From: Halopelagius inordinatus
Lineage (GTDB): Archaea > Halobacteriota > Halobacteria > Halobacteriales > Haloferacaceae
DNA length: 64,000 bases
Direction of reading: 5' to 3'
Assembly (NCBI RefSeq): GCF_900113245.1
Contig: NZ_FOOQ01000001.1
Coordinates: forward strand, 372,001-436,000
The position numbers and the translations under genes are program-made. Shown piece after piece: positions 26,048-34,600 of this stretch (position 1 is the stretch's first letter; each line of letters opens with the position of its first letter). Below the pieces are notes generated by a model. That model saw nothing but the letters and a program-made list of their open reading frames with translations, ran no database searches and was not told the origin of the DNA.

Positions 26048-27304
26048 ATGGACCCAGTGGACGTGGAGTACGAACCGGTCAGCGTGAAGGAGGTTCTGTC
26101 GGAGATGAAAGACACCGCAGAACTCCTCATCGACCTCTCGTACTCCGCCGTCCTCAACGGGAGCGACGAGATAGCGCGGGAGGTTCTCGAACTCGAAGAG
26201 CGGATGGACATCCTCCAACTGCAGGGCCGGATGAGTCTCCTCATGGCCGCGCGCAACCCCGAAGACGCAGAGCAACTCGCGCCCGTCCTCGGCGTCATCG
26301 AATCGGCGGAGAAGATATCCAACGCGGCGGGAGACATCGCGAAAGTGGTGTTAGAGGACATCGGCCTCCCGGACGCCATCCGCACGGCCCTCCCGGAGGC
26401 GGCCGAGATGCTGGTCCGCGCGACAGTCGCCGTGAACTCGCCGTACGACGGCCGCACCCTCGGCGACATCAACATGGAGACGGAGACGGGCGTCCGCGTC
26501 ATCGCCATCCGTCGCCGGTCCGTGACCGGCAAGCGCCGGTGGATACAGAACCCGGACCAAGAGACGGAGGTTCGCGAGAACGACGTGCTCCTCCTCCGCG
26601 GCGCGCAGACGGGCATCGCGGACGTGTACGAGACGGTCGCGGGCGTCCCGTACGAACCCCCCGCGGCGGCCGACCCGCCGATAGAGGACCTCGAACGCGC
26701 GGTCGACTCCATCATCTTGATGAAGGATATGAGCGAACTCGCCGTCGACCTCGCGTACGGGGCGATTCTGTTCGACAGCGAGGGGGTCGCAGAGGAGGTA
26801 AACGAGTTGGAGGCGGAGGTGGACGCGCTGAAATCCCGCTTCGAGGCGTGGGTGCTTCGGGCGGCGAGTCGCGTCGAAGACCCGGTTCAACTCCGCGGCC
26901 TCGTCCACCTGGCCTCCGCGACGGAGGTCATCTCCGACGCCGCACTCGAAATTAGCGAGGGCGTCCTCAGGGGACTCAACGCCCACCCGGTCGTCGCCGT
27001 CGCGGTAGAGGAGTCAGACGAGGTCATCGTCCGATTCACCGTCCGCGAGGGGAGCGCTCTCGCGCGCACGACGTTGGGAGGCAAGCGGGTGAAGACGGAG
27101 ACGGGGATGCGCGTCATCGCCGTCCGCCGCGAGAGTCACCGTCCCGAGGGCGACGACGCGGGGGACGGCGGCGACGAGTGGGTGATCCAACCCGGCCCGG
27201 ATACCGAACTGCGCCCCGGCGACGTGGTCATCGCGAAGGGGACTCGCGCGGGCGCGGAACGACTCGGCGAGGCCACCGGCGACCCCCGAGAGTTCGACGA
27301 GTAG
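26048..27304 (+). CDS. PhoU / TrkA-C domain protein, tandemly duplicated
   Basis: The 418-residue soluble protein has the order PhoU-like helices (about 8-105), RCK_C/TrkA-C domain (about 110-205), PhoU-like (about 215-300), RCK_C (about 310-405). The repeat is clear: LGDINMETETGVRVIAIRRRS in the first half and LGGKRVKTETGMRVIAVRRES in the second. RCK_C domains bind nucleotides or ions and regulate K+ channels and transporters. PhoU-like helices scaffold such regulators. No channel gene is adjacent, so its target is unknown. Confidence 0.87.
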   Translation: MDPVDVEYEPVSVKEVLSEMKDTAELLIDLSYSAVLNGSDEIAREVLELEERMDILQLQGRMSLLMAARNPEDAEQLAPVLGVIESAEKISNAAGDIAKVVLEDIGLPDAIRTALPEAAEMLVRATVAVNSPYDGRTLGDINMETETGVRVIAIRRRSVTGKRRWIQNPDQETEVRENDVLLLRGAQTGIADVYETVAGVPYEPPAAADPPIEDLERAVDSIILMKDMSELAVDLAYGAILFDSEGVAEEVNELEAEVDALKSRFEAWVLRAASRVEDPVQLRGLVHLASATEVISDAALEISEGVLRGLNAHPVVAVAVEESDEVIVRFTVREGSALARTTLGGKRVKTETGMRVIAVRRESHRPEGDDAGDGGDEWVIQPGPDTELRPGDVVIAKGTRAGAERLGEATGDPREFDE

Positions 27305-27424
27305 TTCTCCCGTCGCCGACGTCACCGCTGCGAACGACGCCCTCTCGGAGTCACCGGCGGTCATATAACTGCTTGGACAGAGAAACGGCCACCTTCTTGT
27401 GATGCGTCTGCTTGGTCGGTAACT

Positions 27425-27526
27425 ATGGGTCTGGTGGATTCTCTCACCGACTGGGATGGTACCGAACTGGGGCACGTCGACCGGACGGCGCGTTGGAGAC
27501 GCCGACTGGGAGGGCGAGGCCCGTGA
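27425..27526 (+). CDS. Possible 33-residue leader ORF overlapping the HalOD1 gene
   Basis: ATG at 27425 opens a 33-codon frame (MGLVDSLTDWDGTELGHVDR...) that stops at TGA 27524-27526, overlapping the GTG of the next gene as GTGA. A GGGAGGG motif at 27508-27514 lies inside this ORF, 8 nt before the GTG, as a Shine-Dalgarno for the second gene. The nearest clear TATA-like run (CATATAAC, 27362-27369) is about 57 bp before the ATG. Two other loci show the same arrangement (39.2 and 62.3 kb). Confidence 0.45.
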   Translation: MGLVDSLTDWDGTELGHVDRTARWRRRLGGRGP

Positions 27527-27780
27527 ACGAATCAGATACGTCTCCGGGTCCGAACGGCGGAGACGACATCGGCATGCGAATCGTCAACGAAGTCGCCGCC
27601 GCACTCGAACGGGACCCGATGGACCTCGAACCCCTCGCGGGACTCGTCGACGTCGACGCTCTCTCTTCGCTCGCTTCGACGCAGTCTGTCGACGTCTCCT
27701 TCGAGTACGAGGGACTCCGCGTGTCGGTGCGCACGGACGGTTCCGTCGGCGTCGAACGTCTCGACGGGCGGAGACCGTAG
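27523..27780 (+). CDS. HalOD1 output-domain protein
   Basis: Starting at the GTG, the protein has 85 residues. Most of it is one HalOD1 domain: IVNEVAAALERDPMDLEPLAGLVDVDALSSL, then a beta-hairpin VSFEYEGLRVSVRTDGSVGVE. HalOD1 is a haloarchaeal domain often attached to sensor systems; its biochemical role is unknown. The GTG start is supported by the 4-nt overlap with the upstream small ORF and the GGAGGG motif 8 nt before it. A second HalOD1 protein is encoded at 55.2 kb. Confidence 0.82.
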   Translation: MNESDTSPGPNGGDDIGMRIVNEVAAALERDPMDLEPLAGLVDVDALSSLASTQSVDVSFEYEGLRVSVRTDGSVGVERLDGRRP

Positions 27781-27781
27781 C

Positions 27782-28078
27782 TCAGACGTCCTCTGCTCTC
27801 GCGAGGCGGTAGACGGAGGCGACGGTCAGAAGCGTCGCTACGAAAAGCGCCGTCGACGCCGCGAGGACGAACGCGAGGACGCCGAACCATCCCTCCGGTC
27901 CGAGAACCGGGTACGCTCGCGTCCCCGCGAACGGGCCGAACAGTTCCAACACTCGAAACAGGTACGCGGTAACCGCGACTGCGACGCCGACTGCGACGCC
28001 GACGGTGACGTTTCGCGACACGTCTAACGCCTCGACGAGTCCGCCGGACGGCGGACGCTCCGGAACCTCGTCACTCAC
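27782..28078 (-). CDS. Small haloarchaeal membrane protein
   Basis: A GTG at 28078 gives 98 residues. A hydrophilic N-terminus (SDEVPERPPSGGLVEALDVSRN) is followed by a helix (about 23-45) and a second helix (about 62-90), ending RLARAEDV. I prefer this short frame to the very long 27782-29518 frame on the same strand. The rest of that frame is antisense-like, Arg-rich and overlaps the MFS gene in another phase. No family function is recognised. It lies 41 bp downstream of the MFS stop on the same strand. Confidence 0.65.
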   Translation of the reverse strand: MSDEVPERPPSGGLVEALDVSRNVTVGVAVGVAVAVTAYLFRVLELFGPFAGTRAYPVLGPEGWFGVLAFVLAASTALFVATLLTVASVYRLARAEDV

Positions 28079-28119
28079 GTCTCCGAATTGCGCTCGAGAG
28101 ACCAAATCTCCATCGTTCG

Positions 28120-29448
28120 CTACGCGTACGCGGGGAACTCCCGACCGAAGGCGAGAAAGTACCCCGTTCCGAGGAGACCGACCACCGTCGCCGCGGCGAA
28201 GGCCAGTTCCGGCGAGGCGGCGTACAACCACCCGCCGACGGCGGCGGAGGGGACGACGACGACGTTGCGAACGAGGTAGTACGACCCGACGACGCGCCCG
28301 CCCGCGTTCTTCTCTGCGGGACCGACGATGAGCGCTTTGTGCGCCGGGAGTCCGGCGAACCGCAGGCCGGAGAACGCAAAGAGGAGAGCGACGACGGCGG
28401 CGTTTTCGGGCGCGTTGATGATGAGGACGGGAAACACCGCGTAGACGACGAAGCCGACGGCGACGACGGGTTTCAGCCCGACGCGGCGCGCGAGTTTCGC
28501 GACGGGCACCATCGTCAGGAGGGCGACGGCCATCTCGACGGCCAAGAGGACGCCGAAGAACGCGTCCGGCGAGAGCGACCCGACGACGGGCAGGGTGACG
28601 CCGACGGCGAGGAACTCGGTGACCACGATGACGAAAAACACGTACACCATCCCGTTTCCGAAGCGGACGAGGGTGTCGCCGACGAGCAGGGGTCTGAGTT
28701 CCGGCGGCATCGCTCGCAGGTCCGAGAGCACCGACGCGACGCCCTCGAACGACTTGCCGAACGAGTCCTTCGAGGCGTCGTAGAGGAGATACTGCGTCGC
28801 CGTCGCGACGAGTCCGAACAGGGCGGCGACGGCGAGGACGACGCGGAACCCCGACTCGAACGGGTAGAGAGTCAACACCCCCGCCGCGAGCAACGGACCC
28901 AAGAGGAAGGCCGTCCGGCGGAACGTCTCCGTGCTCGCAAACCCCGTCGCCAGGCGGTCCGGGGGGACGCTCTGTTTCACTATCGCGAACGTCGCGCCGA
29001 GTCCGAACGACTTCCACGCCTGCGAGAGGAGGAGTCCGAGGAAGATGCCCACCGGGAGGACGACGGAATCGACGGCGAACGGACCGACGGAGGCGGCCGG
29101 TATCGTGAGGACGCCGAACGCGTCGGCGAACAACCAGACGACGAACCCGAGCGTCGAGGCGAGGCCGAACCCGGTGAGTGCCGTCCGCGACCCGACGCGG
29201 TCCGAGAGAGCGCCGCCGGGGTACGGGTAGACGGCGCTTATGAGATTGCCGAAACTCCCGTAGAGACCGATTGCGAGGCTCCCCGCGCCGAGGACGCTCA
29301 TATAGCGCGGCATGTATCGTCCGGTCATCTGGAAGCCGAGGCTGAACGCGAACATCGCCGCCGAGAGAACCAACACGTCCCCGTCGAGAGCGAAGAACTG
29401 CCGGAACGACGAGAACGCGTCCGGGTCGTCCGTCTCCTCGTGGGCCAT
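28120..29448 (-). CDS. MFS transporter
   Basis: Reading from the ATG at 29448 (MAHEETDDPDAFSSFRQFFALDGD) gives 442 residues and about twelve membrane helices. The MFS loop 2-3 motif appears as GGALSDRVGSRTAL (about 78-91), and a second-half counterpart LARRVGLKPVVAVG is present. Substrate is unknown; many related proteins are annotated as drug or sugar exporters. Upstream codons to 29598 give a low-complexity leader and are rejected. It diverges from the AstE-like gene and may be cotranscribed with the small membrane protein downstream. Confidence 0.88.
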   Translation of the reverse strand: MAHEETDDPDAFSSFRQFFALDGDVLVLSAAMFAFSLGFQMTGRYMPRYMSVLGAGSLAIGLYGSFGNLISAVYPYPGGALSDRVGSRTALTGFGLASTLGFVVWLFADAFGVLTIPAASVGPFAVDSVVLPVGIFLGLLLSQAWKSFGLGATFAIVKQSVPPDRLATGFASTETFRRTAFLLGPLLAAGVLTLYPFESGFRVVLAVAALFGLVATATQYLLYDASKDSFGKSFEGVASVLSDLRAMPPELRPLLVGDTLVRFGNGMVYVFFVIVVTEFLAVGVTLPVVGSLSPDAFFGVLLAVEMAVALLTMVPVAKLARRVGLKPVVAVGFVVYAVFPVLIINAPENAAVVALLFAFSGLRFAGLPAHKALIVGPAEKNAGGRVVGSYYLVRNVVVVPSAAVGGWLYAASPELAFAAATVVGLLGTGYFLAFGREFPAYA

Positions 29449-29590
29449 ACGTGACCGTTCGGGCACGCGGGTAAAACCGCTCCCGGTCGGTCGCCCGTCG
29501 CCCGCCGAGTCGCGCCAACGGGCACCTACGTCGTCGCTCGCGGTGTCACAGACCGAATCTCTAAAGGGTGGGGGTACCGACAGACGAGTA

Positions 29591-30547
29591 ATGACCACGC
29601 TCGGAAGCGCGAGCGCGGCCCCCGGAGAGACGGATACGGGTCGCCTCGAGGTGGGAGAGGCCCGAGACGGAAGCCCAGTCGCTCTCCCGGTCGCCGTGAT
29701 AAACGGCGCCCGCGACGGGAAGACGCTCTACGTGCAGGCGGCGTCGGACGGCGACGAACTCAACGGCGTCGGAGTGATCCAACGCGTCGTCCCGCAGTTG
29801 GACCCGGCGGACGTCGTCGGCGAGATTCTCGTCGTCGGCATCGTCAACTACCACGCGTTCCAGGTCGCCGAACACAGAAACCCCATCGACGACACGAAGA
29901 TGAATCGGGCGTACCCGGGCGACGAGAACGGGACCTCCTCCGAGCGAATCGCCGCGGCGACGTACGGCGTCGCCTCTCGCGCGGACCTCATCGTCGATCT
30001 CCATCAGGGCTCTACGAGTCGGATGATAGACGAGGTTCGCGTCCGGTGCGGCCGCCACCACCGCCTCCACAACGAGTGTCTCCGCCTCGCGAAGACGTTC
30101 GGATGCGGCTACATCCTCGACCAGAAGGGGCCGGACGGGCAACTCGCCCGCGCCGGACCGGACGACGGCATCCCCACCGTAGACCCCGAACTCGGCGGAG
30201 CGGTCGGGTGGGACGAAGAGAGCATCCGGAAGGGCGTAGACGGCATCTACAACGTCCTCTACGGCTACGGCTTTCTCGACGGCACGTGCGAGACGTCGTC
30301 TCAGACCCGCGCGAAGGGGTTCGACCAGTACGGGTCGCCCGCGGGCGGTCTGGTCCGGTTCAAGAAGGACCTCGGCGACTCCGTCTCGGTCGGCGACGTG
30401 TTGTTCGAGGTGACGGACGTCTTCGGCGGCCTGAAGGCCCGCGTCACCGCCGACGGCCCCGGACTCTTCTGGCGTTCGCGCCGCCTCCCGCAGGTGGCGA
30501 GCGGCGAGTACGTCTGCTCTGTCGGAACCGACATCGACACCGTCTGA
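29591..30547 (+). CDS. Succinylglutamate desuccinylase/aspartoacylase-family hydrolase
   Basis: The 318-residue protein has the M14-like AstE/AspA fold. Visible are DGDELNGVGV (about 52-61, where the usual HGDE motif reads DGDE), NPIDDTKMNRAYPG and the zinc-ligand segment LIVDLHQGS. Members remove acyl groups from amino-acid derivatives using Zn2+. The change of the first ligand His to Asp is noteworthy and could alter metal binding. The C-terminal part (residues about 230-318) forms a lipoyl-like beta-sheet. Threonine synthase starts 2 bp after its stop, so the two are one operon. Confidence 0.85.
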   Translation: MTTLGSASAAPGETDTGRLEVGEARDGSPVALPVAVINGARDGKTLYVQAASDGDELNGVGVIQRVVPQLDPADVVGEILVVGIVNYHAFQVAEHRNPIDDTKMNRAYPGDENGTSSERIAAATYGVASRADLIVDLHQGSTSRMIDEVRVRCGRHHRLHNECLRLAKTFGCGYILDQKGPDGQLARAGPDDGIPTVDPELGGAVGWDEESIRKGVDGIYNVLYGYGFLDGTCETSSQTRAKGFDQYGSPAGGLVRFKKDLGDSVSVGDVLFEVTDVFGGLKARVTADGPGLFWRSRRLPQVASGEYVCSVGTDIDTV

Positions 30548-30549
30548 CC

Positions 30550-31638
30550 ATGGCGGAACTCACGCTTCGCTGTTCGTCCTGCGGCCGAACACCCGCGGAG
30601 TGGGCGTGGCGGTGCGACTGCGGCGCGCCGTTGGATTTCGCGACCGACTTCGGACCCGACGGCCCCGCCCCCGACCCGGCCGATTTCGACGCCCGAGACG
30701 GCCTCTTTTCGTTCGAGGACTGTCTCCCGGTCGGTCCGAACGTCACCCTCGGCGAAGGGATGACTCCGCTCGTGGACGCGCCCGAGTGGGACGCGTCGTT
30801 CAAACTGGAGTACGTCTTCCCGACGGGGTCGTTCAAGGACCGCGGCGCGGCGGTGACGCTTTCGGTCGCCGACGAACTCGGCGTCGAACGGGTGGTCGAA
30901 GACTCCTCCGGTAACGCGGGCGCGGCCATCGCCACCTACGCCGCCCGCGCCGGAATCGACGCGGACATCTACGTGCCCGCGGCGGTCAAACCGACCAAAC
31001 TCCGCGCCATCGAACGCGCGGGCGCGACGCCGGTTCGCGTCGAGGGGTCCCGCGAGGACGTGACCGACGCCTGCCTCGACGCCGTGCGCGCGGGCGAGGG
31101 GTGGTACGCCTCCCACGCGTGGAACCCCGCGTTCTTCGCCGGGACGGCGACGTTCGCCTACGAGGTGGCGCTTCAACGAGACTGGACCGCCCCGGACGCC
31201 GTCGTCTCCCCTCTCGGCCACGGGACGCTGTTTCTCGGCGCGTACCGCGGCTTCCGCGCCCTCTACGAGGCGGGGTGGATAGACGAGATGCCGCGCCTCC
31301 TGGGCGCGCAGGCGGCCGGATACGCGCCGATAGCGGAGGCGATGCACGGACGAGAGGCCGCGGCGGGCGACAACGACGCGGCCGACGGCATCCAGATACG
31401 CGAACCGACGAGACGCGAGCAGATTCTCGCCGCGATAGCAGAGACCGACGGCGACGCGATAGCGCTCTCGGAGGAGGCGGTCGAACGCGAACTCGACGCC
31501 CTGCACGCCCGCGGGTTCTACACCGAACCGACGTGCGCCGTCGCGCCCGCGGCCCTGCGGGAGTACCGCAGTCGGGGCGTCCTCTCTGCGGACGACGACG
31601 TGGTCGTTCCGTTAACGGGTAGCGGGATGAAGACGTAA
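30550..31638 (+). CDS. thrC: Threonine synthase
   Basis: The 362-residue PLP enzyme converts O-phosphohomoserine to threonine. It has an N-terminal zinc-ribbon-like cluster (Cys8, Cys11, Cys22, Cys24) and the PLP lysine Lys96 in PTGSFKDRGA. The SSGNAGAAIATYAARAG cofactor loop is near 118-134, and the protein ends in VVPLTGSGMKT, typical of the family. The ATG is 2 bp after the stop of the AstE-like gene. It is unlinked to other threonine genes in the window, although ilvA, which consumes threonine, is 8 kb away. Confidence 0.92.
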   Translation: MAELTLRCSSCGRTPAEWAWRCDCGAPLDFATDFGPDGPAPDPADFDARDGLFSFEDCLPVGPNVTLGEGMTPLVDAPEWDASFKLEYVFPTGSFKDRGAAVTLSVADELGVERVVEDSSGNAGAAIATYAARAGIDADIYVPAAVKPTKLRAIERAGATPVRVEGSREDVTDACLDAVRAGEGWYASHAWNPAFFAGTATFAYEVALQRDWTAPDAVVSPLGHGTLFLGAYRGFRALYEAGWIDEMPRLLGAQAAGYAPIAEAMHGREAAAGDNDAADGIQIREPTRREQILAAIAETDGDAIALSEEAVERELDALHARGFYTEPTCAVAPAALREYRSRGVLSADDDVVVPLTGSGMKT

Positions 31639-31733
31639 TCTACGGTCCGCCTCGCGAGGAGGCGAAAAGACGGCCCGACGCGCATATCGCGGGTCGCGTC
31701 CGTCCAAGAACGTCTCCGTGACAGTACAAAAAG

Positions 31734-32015
31734 TCAGTTCGGACGGCCCGCCATCCGGTCGGCCGTCTCTTTCTGCTCGGTGTCCTCGTCGCGGTGCGTG
31801 TTCAGACCGAGCGCCCGGTTGAGGGGGCATTTCTGCGTCATCCCCGTGACGACGAACACTGCCCCGACGAGGAGGGCACCTCCCGCGAGGACCGTTCCGA
31901 GGATTCCGGTCGCGACTGTGACGAGTCCCGCCACCATCGCGGCACCGACGATTACGAGGACGGGGCCGACGACGAGCCGAGCGATTCGGTCGTATCCGCC
32001 GACGTTCTTTTGCAT
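31734..32015 (-). CDS. DUF2892 (YgaP-like transmembrane) protein
   Basis: A 93-residue protein beginning MQKNVGGYDRIARLVVGPVLVIVG, the hallmark start of DUF2892/YgaP-like membrane proteins. Two helices (about 14-32 and 36-60) are followed by TQKCPLNRALGLNT, whose CPLN motif is conserved. Function is unknown; the family often accompanies rhodanese-type sulfur enzymes, none of which is adjacent. The ATG at 32015 is chosen because the conserved N-terminus starts there. Confidence 0.88.
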   Translation of the reverse strand: MQKNVGGYDRIARLVVGPVLVIVGAAMVAGLVTVATGILGTVLAGGALLVGAVFVVTGMTQKCPLNRALGLNTHRDEDTEQKETADRMAGRPN

Positions 32016-32148
32016 ATGTACTTCACCGCTCAGTAGTACGCCTCCCTGAGAGATAAGCTGCGTAGACGTTTCTCGTCGCAAAAGAACCTGATACGTCGGA
32101 CATCCGGATACGAGCCTCTCTATCTGGGACCCTCTGTCGGAGGCTCGG

Positions 32149-32901
32149 CTATCGACGCCGCCGTCCGCTGAGTCGTTCGTCCCAGTCTATCCACTCCTGT
32201 TCCCACCCGCTGGGCGCGAAGTACCCCGAGTCGGGTTCGGCGTGTTCGGCGTCCTCCCGTTCGGTGCGGTTTCGCACCGGACCGGTGTGCTGTTCGCCCT
32301 CCACGAGGAGGGGTCGGAAGGCGACGGGGCCGTGTTTCTCCACGACGTCGCCCTCTCGGTCCACGGAGACGAGCGTCTGTTCGGGCCCGCCCATCGGCAT
32401 GACGAGGTGGCCGTCGTCGGACAACTGCCCGACGAGAGTCCGCGGGGGACTGATGGCGGCCGCTTCGACGAGGATGCGGTCGAACGGCGCGTACTCGGGG
32501 AGGCCGTCGGCCCCGTCGCGGCGGTCAACGAGGACGGCTCCGTACCCCGCGTCTTCGAGATTCGACCGCGCGGCGTAGACGAGTTGGCGGTCGATGTCTA
32601 TCGCGTGGACTCGCTTTGCGTCCGCGAGTTCGGCCACGACGGCGGCGGTGTATCCGACGCCCGCGCCGACGACCAACACCTCGTCGTCTTCTCTCACGTC
32701 GAGCGCAGACAGCAGTCGCGCGGCCAAATCGGGGGCGAGTACCGTCGTCCCCTCGTAGTCGGAGGCTCGGTTGTTGTACGGCGTCTCCTCGACGAACGAG
32801 TGTCGGGGGACGGTTCGCATCGCGAGGCTGACGGACTCGTCGACGTCCATCGAGTGCTCGATGCTATCGACCATGTCCTCGCGTAATGCGGCGGTATCCA
32901 T
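32149..32901 (-). CDS. pcm: Protein-L-isoaspartate O-methyltransferase-like protein, copy 1
   Basis: A 250-residue SAM-dependent methyltransferase related to PCMT. It has TVPRHSFVEE (about 30-39), the SAM loop VLVVGAGVGYTAAV (about 79-92), HAIDIDRQL, and FDRILVEAAA. A C-terminal extension of about 50 residues (EHAEPDSGYFAPSGWEQEWIDWDERL) is not part of the classic enzyme. The SAM loop reads VGAGVGYT rather than IGTGCGYH of the second copy at 34 kb, so this paralogue may have diverged in role. It ends a three-gene same-strand cluster of methyltransferases. Confidence 0.85.
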   Translation of the reverse strand: MDTAALREDMVDSIEHSMDVDESVSLAMRTVPRHSFVEETPYNNRASDYEGTTVLAPDLAARLLSALDVREDDEVLVVGAGVGYTAAVVAELADAKRVHAIDIDRQLVYAARSNLEDAGYGAVLVDRRDGADGLPEYAPFDRILVEAAAISPPRTLVGQLSDDGHLVMPMGGPEQTLVSVDREGDVVEKHGPVAFRPLLVEGEQHTGPVRNRTEREDAEHAEPDSGYFAPSGWEQEWIDWDERLSGRRRR

Positions 32902-32922
32902 ACTCGCTCTCGGAGATGCGTC

Positions 32923-33918
32923 CTAATCAACCGCACGCTCCGGCCGGTGGGCGACCACCGCCGTCCTGCGGTCTCCCGGCACGGATTTACAAGCAACATC
33001 CGCGAATCCGGCGTCGGTCAACCACTCGCGGTAGGTCGCCTCCGGGTAGGCGTCGCCCCGTCCGACGCCGAGGGCGCGCATCCGCGCGGCGACGGCCTCC
33101 GGCGACCCGTCGCGGAGAGCGTCCACGATGACGAAGACCCCGCCCGATTCGAGGGCATCGAACGCCGCGGCGCAGAGCGCGCGGTTCTCCGCGGGGTCGA
33201 GTGCGCTCGTCGCGTCCGCGGCGAACGCGAGTCCGAACGCCTCGTCGTCGAGGCCGAACTCTTCGGGCACCTCTGCGGCGACGGTTCGGACGCCGCGGTG
33301 ACGCACCATCTGTTCGACGGCGTCCACGCAGGCGTCGTCGTCTACGAGCGTCGTCTCGAACCCCCGCGCGGCGAACTCCGTCGCGTACGCCCCCGACGCG
33401 CCGAGGAGGTCGACCACTCGCTCCGCGTCGGGGCGTTCGCGGACCGCGGCGGTGACGCGGGCGCGAACCACCGCGTCCTCCGTCGCGGCGTGCGCCCCGA
33501 GGCGGTTCCGGGTCCAGTCTGCGGGCAGGTCGGGGGCGTCGCCCGTCGCCATCGTCTCCGGTAGGGCGGTCCAACAGTCCAGCAGGTCCAACGCGTGCGG
33601 CAGGCGGCCGATGGACCGAACGTCTCGCTTCGCGAGAAATCCGAGCGCGCGGTTCGTAATCTCGTACTCGCCGCCGTCGCCAGACTGCGTCTGGCGGGCT
33701 GACGAGCGTTGCTCGTAAACAACGTCGCGGACGAACCCGAGGTCGGCGAGCGATTCGACGACGACGACCGCCGCCTCTTCGGTCACGCCCGCCTCCGCGG
33801 CCGCCTCGCGTGGCGTCCCGGCGGTGTCGAGAATCGCCTCGAGGAGGCCGCTCCGGCGGGCGGCCCACAGTAAGAGGAGTTCCTCCACGTCGTGCGACGA
33901 ACTGTCTCGGGTCGGCAT
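32923..33918 (-). CDS. SAM-dependent methyltransferase (with in-frame 48-nt element)
   Basis: A 331-residue protein with an N-terminal winged-helix-like dimerisation region (about 5-90) and a class I methyltransferase domain (about 155-320, VVDLLGASGAYATEFAARG). It resembles O-methyltransferases of small molecules. Residues 67-82 (VYEQRSSARQTQSGDG) come from the inserted double-hairpin element at 33673-33720. Removing them joins GFVRDV to GEYEITNRALGF, as expected for the family. The start is the ATG at 33918. It lies between two pcm paralogues on the same strand, 21 bp and 43 bp away. Confidence 0.85.
   Translation of the reverse strand: MPTRDSSSHDVEELLLLWAARRSGLLEAILDTAGTPREAAAEAGVTEEAAVVVVESLADLGFVRDVVYEQRSSARQTQSGDGGEYEITNRALGFLAKRDVRSIGRLPHALDLLDCWTALPETMATGDAPDLPADWTRNRLGAHAATEDAVVRARVTAAVRERPDAERVVDLLGASGAYATEFAARGFETTLVDDDACVDAVEQMVRHRGVRTVAAEVPEEFGLDDEAFGLAFAADATSALDPAENRALCAAAFDALESGGVFVIVDALRDGSPEAVAARMRALGVGRGDAYPEATYREWLTDAGFADVACKSVPGDRRTAVVAHRPERAVD
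33673..33720 (-). repeat. 48-nt double-hairpin element, copy C (in methyltransferase gene)
   Basis: On the minus strand, hairpin 1 is ACGAGC-AAC-GCTCGT and hairpin 2 is CGCCAGAC-GCA-GTCTGGCG. The element reads VYEQRSSARQTQSGDG in the frame of the host gene. Hairpin 2 is identical to that of copy B at 38.4 kb except in the loop. It is inserted in frame and does not break the gene. Confidence 0.8.
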
Positions 33919-33961
33919 GGTGTCGAAGAGGCCCCCGACGGGCAAAGTCCGCCCGGTTTCC

Positions 33962-34600
33962 CTACCCGCCGCTCATCGTGACGAACCTGACGCCGCCGTG
34001 GTCCGTTCTGTCCACCGTTCCGTCGGACCGCTTTTCGATGGTGACGAGTCGCTGACGACCCGTCCCGACGGGCGCGACGACGACGCCGCCGGGTTCGACC
34101 TGTTCGATGACGGCGTCGGGCACCGAGGGCGGCGCGCACGTCAGGTACGCGCCGTCGTACGGCGCGTGCTCGGACCACCCGTCGTGTCCGTCGCCGGTTC
34201 GGACCGAGACGTCGTCGTACCCCAACTCCGCGAGCGTTTCGCGGGCGCGTTCGGCCAGTTCCGGTTCGTACTCGACGCTGTAGAGGTGGCCCTCAGAGAG
34301 GAGTTCGGCGGTCACCGCCGCGTGGTAGCCGCACCCGGTCCCGATTTCGAGGACGCGGTCCGTCGGGTCGGGGTCCAAGCGGTCGGCCATCACGCCGACC
34401 ATGTGCGGGGCGCTGATGGTCTGTCCCCGCCCGATGGAGAGCGGTCGGTCCGCGTACGCGGAGCGTCGGGACCCCTCCGGGACGAACTCGTGGCGCGGCA
34501 CCACCCGCAGGGCGTCGAGCGTCCTCGGATTCTCGACGTGGCCGCGCCGTTCGAGTCGTTCGACGAGTTCCAGTCGCTCGTCGGTTCTGTCGTCTGCCAT
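33962..34600 (-). CDS. pcm: Protein-L-isoaspartate O-methyltransferase, copy 2
   Basis: A standard 212-residue PCMT, which repairs isoaspartyl residues in aged proteins. Conserved blocks are VPRHEFVPEG, IGRGQTISAPHMVGVM (about 57-72), the SAM loop VLEIGTGCGYHAAV (about 82-95), VRTGDGHDGW and a late APVG. It is the first gene of the pcm-methyltransferase-pcm row. Compared with copy 1 at 32 kb it matches the canonical enzyme much better and is probably the true repair enzyme. Confidence 0.93.
   Translation of the reverse strand: MADDRTDERLELVERLERRGHVENPRTLDALRVVPRHEFVPEGSRRSAYADRPLSIGRGQTISAPHMVGVMADRLDPDPTDRVLEIGTGCGYHAAVTAELLSEGHLYSVEYEPELAERARETLAELGYDDVSVRTGDGHDGWSEHAPYDGAYLTCAPPSVPDAVIEQVEPGGVVVAPVGTGRQRLVTIEKRSDGTVDRTDHGGVRFVTMSGG

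Noticed and set aside
27782-29518. 578-codon minus-strand frame
   Set aside because: Only its last 98 codons (27782-28078) look like a protein; the rest is a frame-shifted shadow of the MFS gene.
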